Assembly (NCBI RefSeq): GCF_002142155.1
Contig: NZ_NASD01000018.1
Span: forward strand, 1 to 53,469
Length of the DNA stretch: 53,469 nt
Source: Gilliamella apis
Lineage (GTDB): Bacteria; Pseudomonadota; Gammaproteobacteria; Enterobacterales; Orbaceae
Direction of reading: 5' to 3'
The translations under genes and the position numbers were made by a program. Numbering within the stretch: the first letter of the stretch is position 1; every line of letters begins with the position of its first letter. Positions 43,340 to 53,469 of the stretch are shown here, in pieces. The notes under the pieces were generated by a model. The model worked only from the letters and a program-made list of their open reading frames with translations. It had not been told where the DNA came from and searched no databases.

Positions 43340-43368
43340 ATTATAACGCATCGCGACAATCCTGTCAA
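43340..43368 (-). promoter_or_regulatory. Near-consensus promoter of paralogue C
   Basis: TTGACA (43363-43368), 17-nt spacer and TATAAT (43340-43345) on the minus strand. Confidence 0.8.
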
Positions 43369-43929
43369 GTAACTTTATGTTTAATTTAAACTTTTCCTGT
43401 TTAAACGACTAAATAATAGCCTATCCAATCACTTTTTATGTGATTTGAAGAAGTATAATTATTAGGAAAAACTACGCAACAATTTTTTGTCTAAAAATTG
43501 TTAAGTTTTGTAAAAACAACTATTTTGATGCAGAATGAATTGATATTGATTCTAAGTAATTAGGATAATCTTAAGCTATTTTATCTTTTTAAGATTGATT
43601 ATTAAAGACAGTTTAATTTTACCAGGATTATTTAACGTTCATTAAATTTTATTAATATAGTTATACTGAAAATTAACCACTATTTGATTAACCAGTTTTT
43701 ATTAGATATTAACAAACTAGCCTTTGATATTTTCTATCCTTAATGTCCTTGATTGTCAGGGCAATTTAATAGCATAAGCCTTGAAAAAATTATTTTTAAC
43801 AGTAAAAGAAAATATTGCGAGAACTGATTGTATTTTTACCAACAACTTGAATAGTTATTTGCTTTGATTTAACTAATTTCAAAGTTGTAAAAACCCCTCT
43901 CCTCAATTTTTTGCACAGTTTATTTGCAT

Positions 43930-43959
43930 TAATAAAAAAGGTCGCAACTTGCGACCTTT
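43930..43959 (-). terminator. Terminator of mltB
   Basis: A 10-bp stem AAAGGTCGCA/TGCGACCTTT with a 3-nt loop and a T-run on the minus strand, 23 nt past the mltB stop. Confidence 0.85.
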
Positions 43960-43981
43960 AGTTTTGTGATTTAACGTTATT

Positions 43982-45055
43982 TTATCTGGCTTGTTTAACA
44001 GCTAATCCTAATTGCCATACCGCCATAGCATAATGTGTACTATGATTATAACGAGTAATTACATAAAAATTAGGTAAACCATACCAAAATTGGTAACTAT
44101 CGCCCATATCTAAACGTAACAAACTAACTTCTTTATGACCTTCTAATGAACTTTTTGGCTTTAATCCTGATTGAGCTAAATGCTCAATTGAATATTTGGT
44201 ACTAAAACCTGTATCAAGAGAAAGCGCTTGTCCATCAGCAATGACCGCCACTTTTTTATTGCGTTGCCAACCATGTGATTTGAAATAATTTGCCACACTA
44301 CCAATCGCATCAACAGGATCCCATAAATCAATATGACCATCATGATTAAAGTCAACAGCATGATTTCTAAATGCTGATGGCATAAACTGGCCATATCCCA
44401 TAGCGCCGGCAAATGAACCACTTAAATCAAAGGGATCTACCCCTTCATCACGACACATAATTAAAAAGTCTTCCAACTCTTTAGCAAAATATTGTGACCG
44501 TCTTGGGTAGTGGAATGCTAATGTTGATAATGCGTCAATTATTTTGGTTTTGCCCATTACTCGGCCCCAACCTGTCTCAACACCAATAATACCAACAATG
44601 ATTTCAGGTGGCACACCATATTCTTTATATGCTCGTTGTAAATCTTTGTCATATTTATTCCAAAAATCGACACCTTTAGGCAAATTATTTGGCGTAATGA
44701 ATTTATTTTTATACCGAATCCATGCGCCATTAGGTACATTTGAAGAGCCTGATTTAGGTGCTTGCTTATCCATTAGACCAATTACCCAATCAAGTTTGTT
44801 TGTCTGCTCTAAAACTGTACGAAGCTGTTGACGATTAAAACCATGTTTTTTTACCATCATGGTAATGAACTTTTCTTTATCAACAGATAAAGGTGCACTA
44901 ATAGGTTTCGGCTGTTCATGCTGTTTCTCTAAATAAACACCACCTTTTACATCTGAATGCCCTCGATGTTTCTGCATAGGTGTTTTAGAAGAACCGCCAC
45001 TAGAACAAGCAGCAAGCCATAAAATCATCATGAGACAAATAACGATACGTTGCAT
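43982..45055 (-). CDS. mltB: Membrane-bound lytic murein transglycosylase B
   Basis: A 357-aa lipoprotein: LAAC lipobox with Cys17, then a Ser/Gly/Lys-rich linker. The catalytic domain has the Glu of GIIGVETGWGRVMGK, LSTLAFHYPRRSQYF and SFAGAMGYGQFMPSAF. The DFNHDGHIDLWDPVDAIGSVANYF calcium-loop-like segment follows, also typical of MltB. It cleaves peptidoglycan between MurNAc and GlcNAc, forming 1,6-anhydro ends. It is tethered to the outer membrane. It is followed by a strong terminator. Confidence 0.95.
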   Translation of the reverse strand: MQRIVICLMMILWLAACSSGGSSKTPMQKHRGHSDVKGGVYLEKQHEQPKPISAPLSVDKEKFITMMVKKHGFNRQQLRTVLEQTNKLDWVIGLMDKQAPKSGSSNVPNGAWIRYKNKFITPNNLPKGVDFWNKYDKDLQRAYKEYGVPPEIIVGIIGVETGWGRVMGKTKIIDALSTLAFHYPRRSQYFAKELEDFLIMCRDEGVDPFDLSGSFAGAMGYGQFMPSAFRNHAVDFNHDGHIDLWDPVDAIGSVANYFKSHGWQRNKKVAVIADGQALSLDTGFSTKYSIEHLAQSGLKPKSSLEGHKEVSLLRLDMGDSYQFWYGLPNFYVITRYNHSTHYAMAVWQLGLAVKQAR

Positions 45056-45110
45056 AAATCATCCATATTTAATTAATTAAAATAACGGCGACATATTAAA
45101 TTATTTATTG

Positions 45111-46112
45111 TTATTTAACAATATTTTGACATTCTTTCCCTTCTGAAATTTGAGCAATATTATTTAATGTTGTATCGGAAATATTTAACAATGCTTCTTG
45201 GGTTAAAAATGCTTGATGACCAGTAAACAGCACATTATGGCATGATGATAATCGACGGAATACATCATCTAAAATAACATCGTTAGATTTATCTTCGAAA
45301 AAAAGATCTCGCTCGTTTTCATACACATCCATGCCTAACGCACCAATTTTAGTTTGTTTTAAAGCTTCAATGGCTGCGGTTGCATCCAATAAACCACCAC
45401 GACTAGTATTAATAATCATCACACCATTTTTCATTTTATTAAATGACTCTTTATTGAGTAGATGATAATTTTCTGGTGACATCGGACAGTGTAAAGTAAT
45501 CACATCGGATTTAGTATAGAGTTCATCTAATTGAACATATTGCGCACCTAATTCAACGACAATATCATTAGGATAAGGATCATAAGCTAAAATATTCATG
45601 CCAAATCCTTTTAAAATACGAATAACAGCTTGACCAATTTTACCTGTACCAATAACCCCAGCCGTACGATTATGCATATTAAAACCTGTCAATCCTTCTA
45701 AAGAAAAATTAGCATCACGTGTACGTTGATAAGCCTTATGTGTTCTACGATTTAATGTCATCATTAATGCAACAGCATGTTCGGCCACTGCCTCTGGCGA
45801 ATAAGCAGGAACACGAACTACAGTAATGCCTAATTTCTTAGCTTCAGCCAGATCGACATTATCAAAACCGGCACAGCGTAAGGCTAATATTTTAATCCCA
45901 TAATGAGCTAATTTTTGTAATACTCGTTTATCCACTTCATCATTCACAAACACACATACAGCATCATATCCTTCAGCAGTAACCACTGTTTTATGACTTA
46001 ATTTATGCTCATAATATTCAATTTCAAATCCAAAATGCTTATTTGCGATTTCTAGATGTTCTTTGTCGTAATGTTTACTGCTAAAAACAGCAACTTTCAC
46101 AGTTTTCTTCAT
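45111..46112 (-). CDS. ldhA: D-lactate dehydrogenase (fermentative)
   Basis: A 333-aa enzyme, from MKKTVKVAVFSSKHYD. The frame is open 90 nt further upstream, but GGGAG lies 9 nt before this ATG and the family N terminus fits. It has the NAD-binding GTGKIGQAV motif. The 2-hydroxyacid dehydrogenase catalytic residues are visible: Arg in LALRCAGFDN, Glu in MDVYENE and His in FTGHQAFLT. It reduces pyruvate to D-lactate with NADH in fermentation, which fits a gut symbiont. Length and sequence follow E. coli LdhA. Confidence 0.93.
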   Translation of the reverse strand: MKKTVKVAVFSSKHYDKEHLEIANKHFGFEIEYYEHKLSHKTVVTAEGYDAVCVFVNDEVDKRVLQKLAHYGIKILALRCAGFDNVDLAEAKKLGITVVRVPAYSPEAVAEHAVALMMTLNRRTHKAYQRTRDANFSLEGLTGFNMHNRTAGVIGTGKIGQAVIRILKGFGMNILAYDPYPNDIVVELGAQYVQLDELYTKSDVITLHCPMSPENYHLLNKESFNKMKNGVMIINTSRGGLLDATAAIEALKQTKIGALGMDVYENERDLFFEDKSNDVILDDVFRRLSSCHNVLFTGHQAFLTQEALLNISDTTLNNIAQISEGKECQNIVK

Positions 46113-46374
46113 AATGGCTACTCCCTTTAAGATAAATTGATGTATTGTTTTGATTTTAAATGATGATTGAAACACATTGTCACATGCTAATTTTGACAAC
46201 ATTGAATGCTGAGTTTTGATTTATTTTGATTTAATTGGCTATTTTAGCCTTGAAAACTGGGCATCAACAAATCTACATATATAGTAAAACGTTTTATGAT
46301 GGCTTTAGCAATTACTTTTTTTATTATTATGCTATGATAGCACTTCCCTAAAAACTCACCAATAATGTTATGTA

Positions 46375-47637
46375 ATGAATAACCCGCAAAATTCTATTTT
46401 CAAAACTATTTTTAATACAAAAATGCTAATCTGCATTTTCACAGGTTTTGCGTCAGGATTGCCTTTTTATTTATTAATACAACTATTACCTGCATGGCTA
46501 GCTAGCGAAGATATCAACATAAAAACTATTGGGATTTTATCTTTAACCCAGATGCCATATATTTTCAAATTTCTCTGGGCACCATTTATGGATAATATTT
46601 CTCTATTAAAACTTGGGCGACGTCGAGGTTGGATGTTTATATCACAACTAGTTTTACTTTTTTCGATTGCGATTTTAGGTATTTTGTCACCAACATTAGA
46701 TATTTGGTTAATCGCTAATATCTGTTTTATTATCGCACTCTTTTCAGCAACCCAAGATATTGCTTTAGACGCTTTTCGGCGTGAATTGTTACTCGATAAT
46801 GAACTTGGATTAGGTAATAGTATTCATACTAATGCTTATCGTATTGCCGGATTGGTACCTGGTTCACTATCATTAATACTATCAAGTTATTTACCTTGGA
46901 ACAGTGTTTTTCTCATTACCGCATTATTTATGTTACCAGCGATTATTATGACATTACTGGTTAAAGAACCAATTAATCAAATTCCTAAAACTCATAGTTT
47001 GGATGAAATTATTATTAAACCTTTTAGTGAATTTATTACACGCCAAGGTGTTAAAAGTGCCGTATTGATTTTAGCTTTTATCTTTTTATATAAATTAGGG
47101 GACAGCATGGCGACATCTTTAGCTACCCCATTTTATCTAAATATGGGCTTCAGCCGTTTTGATGTGGGTTGGATTGCTAAAAATGCATCATTATGGCCAA
47201 GTGTGTTAGGAGCTCTATTTGGCGGTATATTAATGATAAAAATAGGAATTAATCGCGCTTTATGGTGTTTTGGCTTTGTCCAAGTTATCTCTATTTTAGG
47301 TTTTGCTTGGTTATCAATCGAAGGACCTTTTGATGAGATTAATACTCATCAAAAAATTTTATTAGCATTAGTAATAGGATTTGAAGCATTAGGTGTTGGC
47401 CTTGGTTCAGCTGCTTTTGTTGCCTTTATTGCTAAGACCACTAATCCATTATATACCGCAACACAGTTTGCGTTATTTACCAGTATTGCCTCTATTCCTC
47501 GAACACTTATTAATTCGACAACAGGAATTATGGTTGATTATTTAGGCTGGACAAGCTTTTTCGGTTTATGTACGATGTTAGCGATACCTGGTATGGTGTT
47601 ATTATTAAAAGTAGCACCATGGAATTTAAAATCTTAG
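46375..47637 (+). CDS. ampG: AmpG-like muropeptide permease
   Basis: A 420-aa MFS transporter of about 12 membrane segments. The N terminus TGFASGLPFYLL, the FLWAPFMD motif, GRRRGWMFISQ and ATQDIALDAFRRELL are typical of AmpG. It carries GlcNAc-anhydroMurNAc peptides into the cytoplasm for recycling of cell-wall material. It is near mltB, a producer of such muropeptides, with ldhA between. It precedes a nitroreductase gene by 8 nt, so the two are likely one transcript. It is shorter than the E. coli protein (491 aa), a common size for other AmpG. Confidence 0.88.
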   Translation: MNNPQNSIFKTIFNTKMLICIFTGFASGLPFYLLIQLLPAWLASEDINIKTIGILSLTQMPYIFKFLWAPFMDNISLLKLGRRRGWMFISQLVLLFSIAILGILSPTLDIWLIANICFIIALFSATQDIALDAFRRELLLDNELGLGNSIHTNAYRIAGLVPGSLSLILSSYLPWNSVFLITALFMLPAIIMTLLVKEPINQIPKTHSLDEIIIKPFSEFITRQGVKSAVLILAFIFLYKLGDSMATSLATPFYLNMGFSRFDVGWIAKNASLWPSVLGALFGGILMIKIGINRALWCFGFVQVISILGFAWLSIEGPFDEINTHQKILLALVIGFEALGVGLGSAAFVAFIAKTTNPLYTATQFALFTSIASIPRTLINSTTGIMVDYLGWTSFFGLCTMLAIPGMVLLLKVAPWNLKS

Positions 47638-47645
47638 GAGACTTT

Positions 47646-48299
47646 ATGGACAAACTATCTCTAGCATTCGAGTTTAGACATGCTTGTAAACTGTTTGATG
47701 AATCAAAAAAAATTAATCATACAGATCTTGAAGCAATTTTAGAGGCTGGTCGTTTATCTCCTTCATCATTTGGGATGGAGCCTTGGCATTTTGTAGTTGT
47801 CGATAATGCAGATATTAAAACTGAATTACGTGCTGCTTGTTATAACCAAGAGCAAGTTACTAGTTGCTCACACTATGTGATTATACTTTACCGTAAAGCC
47901 AATAACTTTACTTCACAAAGTCATTATTTACGTCAAGCGGTAGCAAGAACGTTACCTAATCAAAATGATCAAACCGCCATTGATATTGCTTGCCAAGATT
48001 TTATTAATTTTACTAAATTTGGCTTAGCAAATGGTTTAACGGTAAATCATTGGTCAGAAATGCAAGATTACTTAGCGGCAGCAAATATGATGACAGCAGC
48101 GGCTTATCATGGTATTGATTCTTGTGCTATTGGTGGATTTGAACATGATAAAGTCATCCAGATTTTAGAAAAACATATTCCACAGTTTAGTGGTGAAACT
48201 TTTGGCGTTGGACTCTGTTTAGCATTTGGTTATCGAGTTAATGAGCAACAACCGCATATTCGTTGGTCACTTCAAGATGTGACGACTTATTTATCATAA
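47646..48299 (+). CDS. Nitroreductase-family NAD(P)H-dependent oxidoreductase
   Basis: A 217-aa flavoprotein. It starts at MDKLSLAFEFRHACKLFD, with AGGAG 5 nt upstream; the frame is open 78 nt further into ampG without support. FMN-binding motifs are FRHACKLF, LSPSSFGMEPWHFVV and AYHGIDSCAIGGF. The last is typical of the NfsB/NfnB type. It reduces nitro compounds or quinones with NAD(P)H, in the cytoplasm. The substrate is not known. It is the second gene in the ampG transcript. Confidence 0.85.
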   Translation: MDKLSLAFEFRHACKLFDESKKINHTDLEAILEAGRLSPSSFGMEPWHFVVVDNADIKTELRAACYNQEQVTSCSHYVIILYRKANNFTSQSHYLRQAVARTLPNQNDQTAIDIACQDFINFTKFGLANGLTVNHWSEMQDYLAAANMMTAAAYHGIDSCAIGGFEHDKVIQILEKHIPQFSGETFGVGLCLAFGYRVNEQQPHIRWSLQDVTTYLS

Positions 48300-49799
<1,500 letters not shown>

Positions 49800-49814
49800 A
49801 ATCAGCTAAATAAT

Positions 49815-51554
49815 ATGTCTTTAGATAAACAACGCCAAACTTATTTACTTAACTGGTTAAAACAACACACCAAAATACACAAGTCAGATTTACGTGCTTC
49901 GGTTTTGACTGGATTTATGTTAAGTATTTTAATGATTGCTCAAGCAGCTTTTTTGGCGATTATTTTACAAAGATTAATTATTGAACAACAGTCTTTTTTG
50001 ACGGTTATTCCTTACTTTTTATCTTTAATTATCATTTTACTGGCTCGAGGATCGTTAATTTATCTTCGTGAAAAGATTAACTTTGCTTTAGGGCAAAAGA
50101 TCCGTAAGCAAATTAGACAAAAATTAATCGATCAGTTTGAATTGTTTGGTCCAGCTTATTTAAATCAAAGCACTACCGGAGCATGGAGTACGTTAGTTAT
50201 TGAACAAGTCGATAATTTACATGACTTTTTTGCCCGTTATTTACCGCAAATGCGTTTAGCCAGCATGGTACCAATATTAATTTGTATTGCTATCTTCCCT
50301 TTCAACTGGGCTGCGGCCGTTATTTTACTTTGCACCGCCCCCCTGATCCCTATTTTTATGATTTTAGTGGGAATGGGAGCAGCTGACATTAATCGACGCC
50401 ATTTTAAAGCGTTAGCTTATTTAAGTGGCCATTTCTTAGATCGATTAAAAGGACTTAACACCATTCGTTTATTCAATCAAGGTGAACAACAAACGGAAGA
50501 AATCGCTCAAGCATCTGAAGATTTTCGAGTTAAAACCATGCAAGTGTTAAAAATGGCCTTTTTATCCTCTGCTGTGTTAGAGTTTTTTACCTCAATTTCA
50601 ATTGCTATTGTGGCAGTCTATTTTGGTTTTTCATATTTAGGCGAATTTGATTTTGGCGCCTATAATGGAACTGTTACTTTATTTGCTGGTTTTTTTGCAC
50701 TAATTTTAGCACCTGAGTATTTTCAACCCTTACGAGATCTCGGAGTCTATTATCATGCTAAAGCCGAAGCTATTGCTGCTGCTGATAATATCGAAACTTT
50801 TTTAAATAAAAATTTACCGCAACAAGTTGATAACGCTCAGCCAAAAAATAACTTGAACCAATTGCAAGCAAACAATTATCTAGATATTGGAGTTTTAAAA
50901 ACAATTGAAGCCAAAGATCTGATCGTACTATCCAATGAAGCTCTGCCAATTGTTGGGCCACTTAGCTTTTCATTACATGCGCCCTTTAAACTAACCTTAA
51001 TTGGCACTAGTGGTGAAGGAAAAAGCTCGCTCATGCAAGTATTACTTGGATTTTTGCCTTATCAAGGTTCACTCAAAATTAATGGTATTGAATTTAATCA
51101 TTTAGATTTAAAGAGTTGGCAACAACAAATCAGTTGGATTGGCCAAAATCCTTATCTCATTAACGGTTCGATTCGTGAAAATATTCTACTTGGTAAACCC
51201 ACAGCAACCACTAATGAGCTTGATGAAGTGATAGCCAAAGCACAATTATCTGATGTTATCGCTAAACTGCCTGAGGGAGTGGAGACACAGGTCGGCGAAG
51301 ATGCAGTTCGATTATCAGTAGGACAAGCCCAACGTGTAGCGCTGGCCAGAGCAATGCTAAAACCTTGCCAATTACTAATCCTAGATGAACCAACCGCAAG
51401 TTTAGATAAACAGACAGTAGAATTGTTAGCACCATATGATATTGCCACTAACAGTATTACCATAACTCATCAACATGATGATATGCATGATTTTGAGCAA
51501 GTTTGGAAACTGTCAAAAGGACAAATTAACGCCATTAAGGAGAGTTCATGCTAA
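49815..51554 (+). CDS. cydD: CydD, thiol ABC exporter subunit
   Basis: A 579-aa fused ABC transporter. Six membrane segments fill the first ~320 residues. The ATPase domain has Walker A GTSGEGKSS (from G397), signature LSVGQ and Walker B LLILDEP (D524-E525). With CydC it exports cysteine and glutathione to the periplasm, needed for cytochrome bd assembly. Its stop overlaps the cydC start by 7 nt. The ABC signature LSVGQ is a known variant of LSGGQ. Confidence 0.95.
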   Translation: MSLDKQRQTYLLNWLKQHTKIHKSDLRASVLTGFMLSILMIAQAAFLAIILQRLIIEQQSFLTVIPYFLSLIIILLARGSLIYLREKINFALGQKIRKQIRQKLIDQFELFGPAYLNQSTTGAWSTLVIEQVDNLHDFFARYLPQMRLASMVPILICIAIFPFNWAAAVILLCTAPLIPIFMILVGMGAADINRRHFKALAYLSGHFLDRLKGLNTIRLFNQGEQQTEEIAQASEDFRVKTMQVLKMAFLSSAVLEFFTSISIAIVAVYFGFSYLGEFDFGAYNGTVTLFAGFFALILAPEYFQPLRDLGVYYHAKAEAIAAADNIETFLNKNLPQQVDNAQPKNNLNQLQANNYLDIGVLKTIEAKDLIVLSNEALPIVGPLSFSLHAPFKLTLIGTSGEGKSSLMQVLLGFLPYQGSLKINGIEFNHLDLKSWQQQISWIGQNPYLINGSIRENILLGKPTATTNELDEVIAKAQLSDVIAKLPEGVETQVGEDAVRLSVGQAQRVALARAMLKPCQLLILDEPTASLDKQTVELLAPYDIATNSITITHQHDDMHDFEQVWKLSKGQINAIKESSC

Positions 51555-53179
51555 CGCTATTACGTCCTTATATTGCACTTTATAAGCACTACTTTTGGCA
51601 AATCGTTATTGGACTTGGTTTATCTATTCTTACGCTATTTGCCAGTATCTTTTTGCTCTCATTATCGGGATGGTTTTTAGCCTCTACAGCCGTTGTTAGT
51701 GTTGCCGGTTTATATACCTTTAATTACATGTTACCTGCAGCTGGTGTACGAGCAGCAGCAATTACCCGAACAGCATCACGCTATGTAGAGCGTTTAGTTG
51801 ATCATAACACTACCTTTAAAATTTTAGCTTATTTAAGAACGTTAGCATTTAGAAAGATTTTACCACTCAGTGCTAACCAATTAGCTCAATATCAAAAAGC
51901 TGATTTACTTAACCGTTTTATTGTCGATATTGATGCACTTGATCATCTATATTTAAAACTATTTTCACCGATTGTTACAGCATTAGTCATAATTTTGTTG
52001 CTGTTTGTCGGGCTAAGTTATATCAATTTACCCATTGCCTTAATCATTACTATCGTGTTAACAATTACCTTACTCGCTATACCTGTCATTTTTTATCATG
52101 CAGGCAAACAGTTAGGAGAAACATTAGCTAAACAACAAAGTGAATATCGGGCGTTATTAATTAATTATTTACAAGGTCAAGCTGAACTAACGTTATTTAA
52201 TGCGCAACATCGTTACCGTACAAAACTAGATAAACTTGAATCAGACTGGCTTTTTCATCAACAACGTCAATCAACATTAATGGCACTATCAAGTGCACTC
52301 GTCGTATTGATTGCTGGTTTTTTAACTTTATTGGTGCTGTGGTTGATTACTCAATACACATTATCACCTTTAGTTGCCTTATTTGTTTTTGTTTGCTTGG
52401 CTAGTAGTGAAATTTTAGCGCCCATTCCAGGAGCATTTATCTTTTTAGGGCAGGTATTAACATCCGCAACACGCACAACAGTCTTATTTAACCAAACACC
52501 TGATATCAAATTTATTGAACAAGGCAAAACTATTGATTTATCTATTGCTAAACTACAATTCGATGACATTAGTTTTAGTTATCCTCATCAACCTTTTACT
52601 ATTTTAAGTCACTTTTCATTAACCATTAATTCCGGTCAGCATGTTGGTTTAATAGGTAAAACTGGCTGCGGCAAATCAACACTGCTTAATTTAGTTACTC
52701 GCACATGGGAACCAAATTCCGGCAAAATTTTGATCAATGATATTCCGGTTGATCAACTCGATGAAACCACACTTAGACAAATCATTGCGGTTGTACCTCA
52801 GGTTATTACTATTTTTAGTGATACACTTAAACAAAATTTGCTAATTGGTAATCAACAGGCATCTGACCAACAGTTGATCGATGTATTACATCAAGTTGAA
52901 CTATCAAAATTATTAGCGAACGATCAAGGTTTAAATTTACCATTAGGACAAGGTGGGCGCGCTCTATCAGGCGGCGAAATTCGTCGTATCGGTATTGCTC
53001 GAGCATTATTACATAATTCACCACTGATCCTAATGGACGAACCAACTGAAAGTCTTGACCAACAAACCGAACAGCAGATCATCAAGCTGATTAAACAAAC
53101 CTGTAAAAATAAAACATTACTAATGGTCACCCATAGATTAACCGATAGTCCCTTGTTTGATCGAGTAGTTGAGTTGTAA
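51548..53179 (+). CDS. cydC: CydC, thiol ABC exporter subunit
   Basis: A 543-aa partner of CydD. It has membrane segments to about residue 310, Walker A GKTGCGKST (from G370), signature LSGGE and Walker B LILMDEP (D497-E498). The heterodimer works in the inner membrane to move thiols outward and keep the periplasm reduced for cytochrome bd and c maturation. Start overlaps cydD, a sign of translational coupling. The end of the operon, as far as seen. Confidence 0.95.
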   Translation: MLTLLRPYIALYKHYFWQIVIGLGLSILTLFASIFLLSLSGWFLASTAVVSVAGLYTFNYMLPAAGVRAAAITRTASRYVERLVDHNTTFKILAYLRTLAFRKILPLSANQLAQYQKADLLNRFIVDIDALDHLYLKLFSPIVTALVIILLLFVGLSYINLPIALIITIVLTITLLAIPVIFYHAGKQLGETLAKQQSEYRALLINYLQGQAELTLFNAQHRYRTKLDKLESDWLFHQQRQSTLMALSSALVVLIAGFLTLLVLWLITQYTLSPLVALFVFVCLASSEILAPIPGAFIFLGQVLTSATRTTVLFNQTPDIKFIEQGKTIDLSIAKLQFDDISFSYPHQPFTILSHFSLTINSGQHVGLIGKTGCGKSTLLNLVTRTWEPNSGKILINDIPVDQLDETTLRQIIAVVPQVITIFSDTLKQNLLIGNQQASDQQLIDVLHQVELSKLLANDQGLNLPLGQGGRALSGGEIRRIGIARALLHNSPLILMDEPTESLDQQTEQQIIKLIKQTCKNKTLLMVTHRLTDSPLFDRVVEL

Positions 53180-53253
53180 GTATTAATATTTCATCCATTT
53201 ATCAACCCTTTTGAATTCAAAAATTCAGCTCCGTAAATTTTTGAGGTTAAAAA

Positions 53254-53469
53254 GTGCGTTCTTCAAAGATATGCTATGCAGTCAATTCTATATTCGATGC
53301 TTTATTTATTAAAGGCAGAACGCAACTTATTGTATTTATACATTTATTGATAGGTACAATTTGTTGCGTTGTATTTGCCAGATTATCAATCGTTAACTTT
53401 ATAGAATTAATCTCCACGGCATATCGCTCTTTTGTTAAAAATAGCCATATTAATAATATTAGAATTTCC
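53254..53469 (+). CDS. Possible membrane protein, 3'-truncated by the window edge
   Basis: A frame from GTG at 53254 remains open for 72 codons to the edge. It begins VRSSKICYAVNSIFDALFIK and has one clear membrane segment (LIVFIHLLIGTICCVVFA). GAGG lies about 9 nt upstream. It follows cydC by 74 nt. Family unknown; a GTG start makes the call tentative. Confidence 0.45.
   Translation, partial: MRSSKICYAVNSIFDALFIKGRTQLIVFIHLLIGTICCVVFARLSIVNFIELISTAYRSFVKNSHINNIRIS

Larger units (their letters stand above)
43227..43981 (-). other. Upstream module of paralogue C plus AT-rich spacer
   Basis: The module extends to about 43514. The rest is AT-rich without a gene and ends at the mltB terminator (43930-43959). 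Confidence 0.6.

Overview
The window looks like chromosome from a low-GC gammaproteobacterium of the Orbaceae (Gilliamella-like insect gut symbiont). This is an inference from E. coli-like gene sets (mrcA-rsmD-yhhL, hofMNOPQ, trxB-cydD-cydC, yigL, tusA, mltB, ldhA), AT-rich DNA, and a type VI secretion VgrG/Rhs cargo of the kind known in bee gut symbionts. No 16S gene is present to confirm it.

Layout. Positions 1-984 hold the end of an unidentified gene. Positions 1095-20829 form a genomic island in the 3' end of tRNA-Gly(GCC): a 14-bp direct repeat of the tRNA end marks the left border, and a tyrosine integrase sits beside the tRNA at the right border. Cargo: two tiny coupled ORFs; four tandem DUF4303-like immunity genes with remnants of displaced Rhs toxin tails between them; an Rhs protein with a C-terminal AHH-type nuclease; a DUF4123 chaperone; VgrG; a hairpin-rich untranslated region; a second tyrosine recombinase; a large GHKL-ATPase/PD-(D/E)xK protein that is a candidate defence gene; a small putative replication protein; and an iteron/palindrome region that could be an origin.

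Positions 20816-29503 are conserved chromosome: tRNA-Gly, yhhL, rsmD, mrcA, ygfX, tusA, yigL and a hof operon for DNA uptake/pilus-like assembly, in which the first gene appears to fuse HofM and HofN. Positions 29659-30787 hold a tRNA-Val, tRNA-Val, tRNA-Lys operon followed by five tandem ~160-bp units, each starting with the last 15 nt of tRNA-Lys and carrying four hairpins. This resembles the E. coli tyrT/rtT arrangement.

Positions 30928-37962 carry two secreted Sel1-repeat proteins flanking a GH3 beta-glucosidase with a CRP-like site, an amino acid exporter, a decayed permease, yhfA and a TauE-type exporter. Positions 38104-43514 are three tandem paralogous adhesin-like genes. Each has a near-consensus promoter and three copies of a 7-bp repeat. 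In all three the signal-peptide frame lacks a start codon and would be restored by one more repeat, so they may be phase-variable and switched off. Positions 43982-53469 return to housekeeping genes: mltB, ldhA, ampG, a nitroreductase, trxB, cydD, cydC and the start of another gene.
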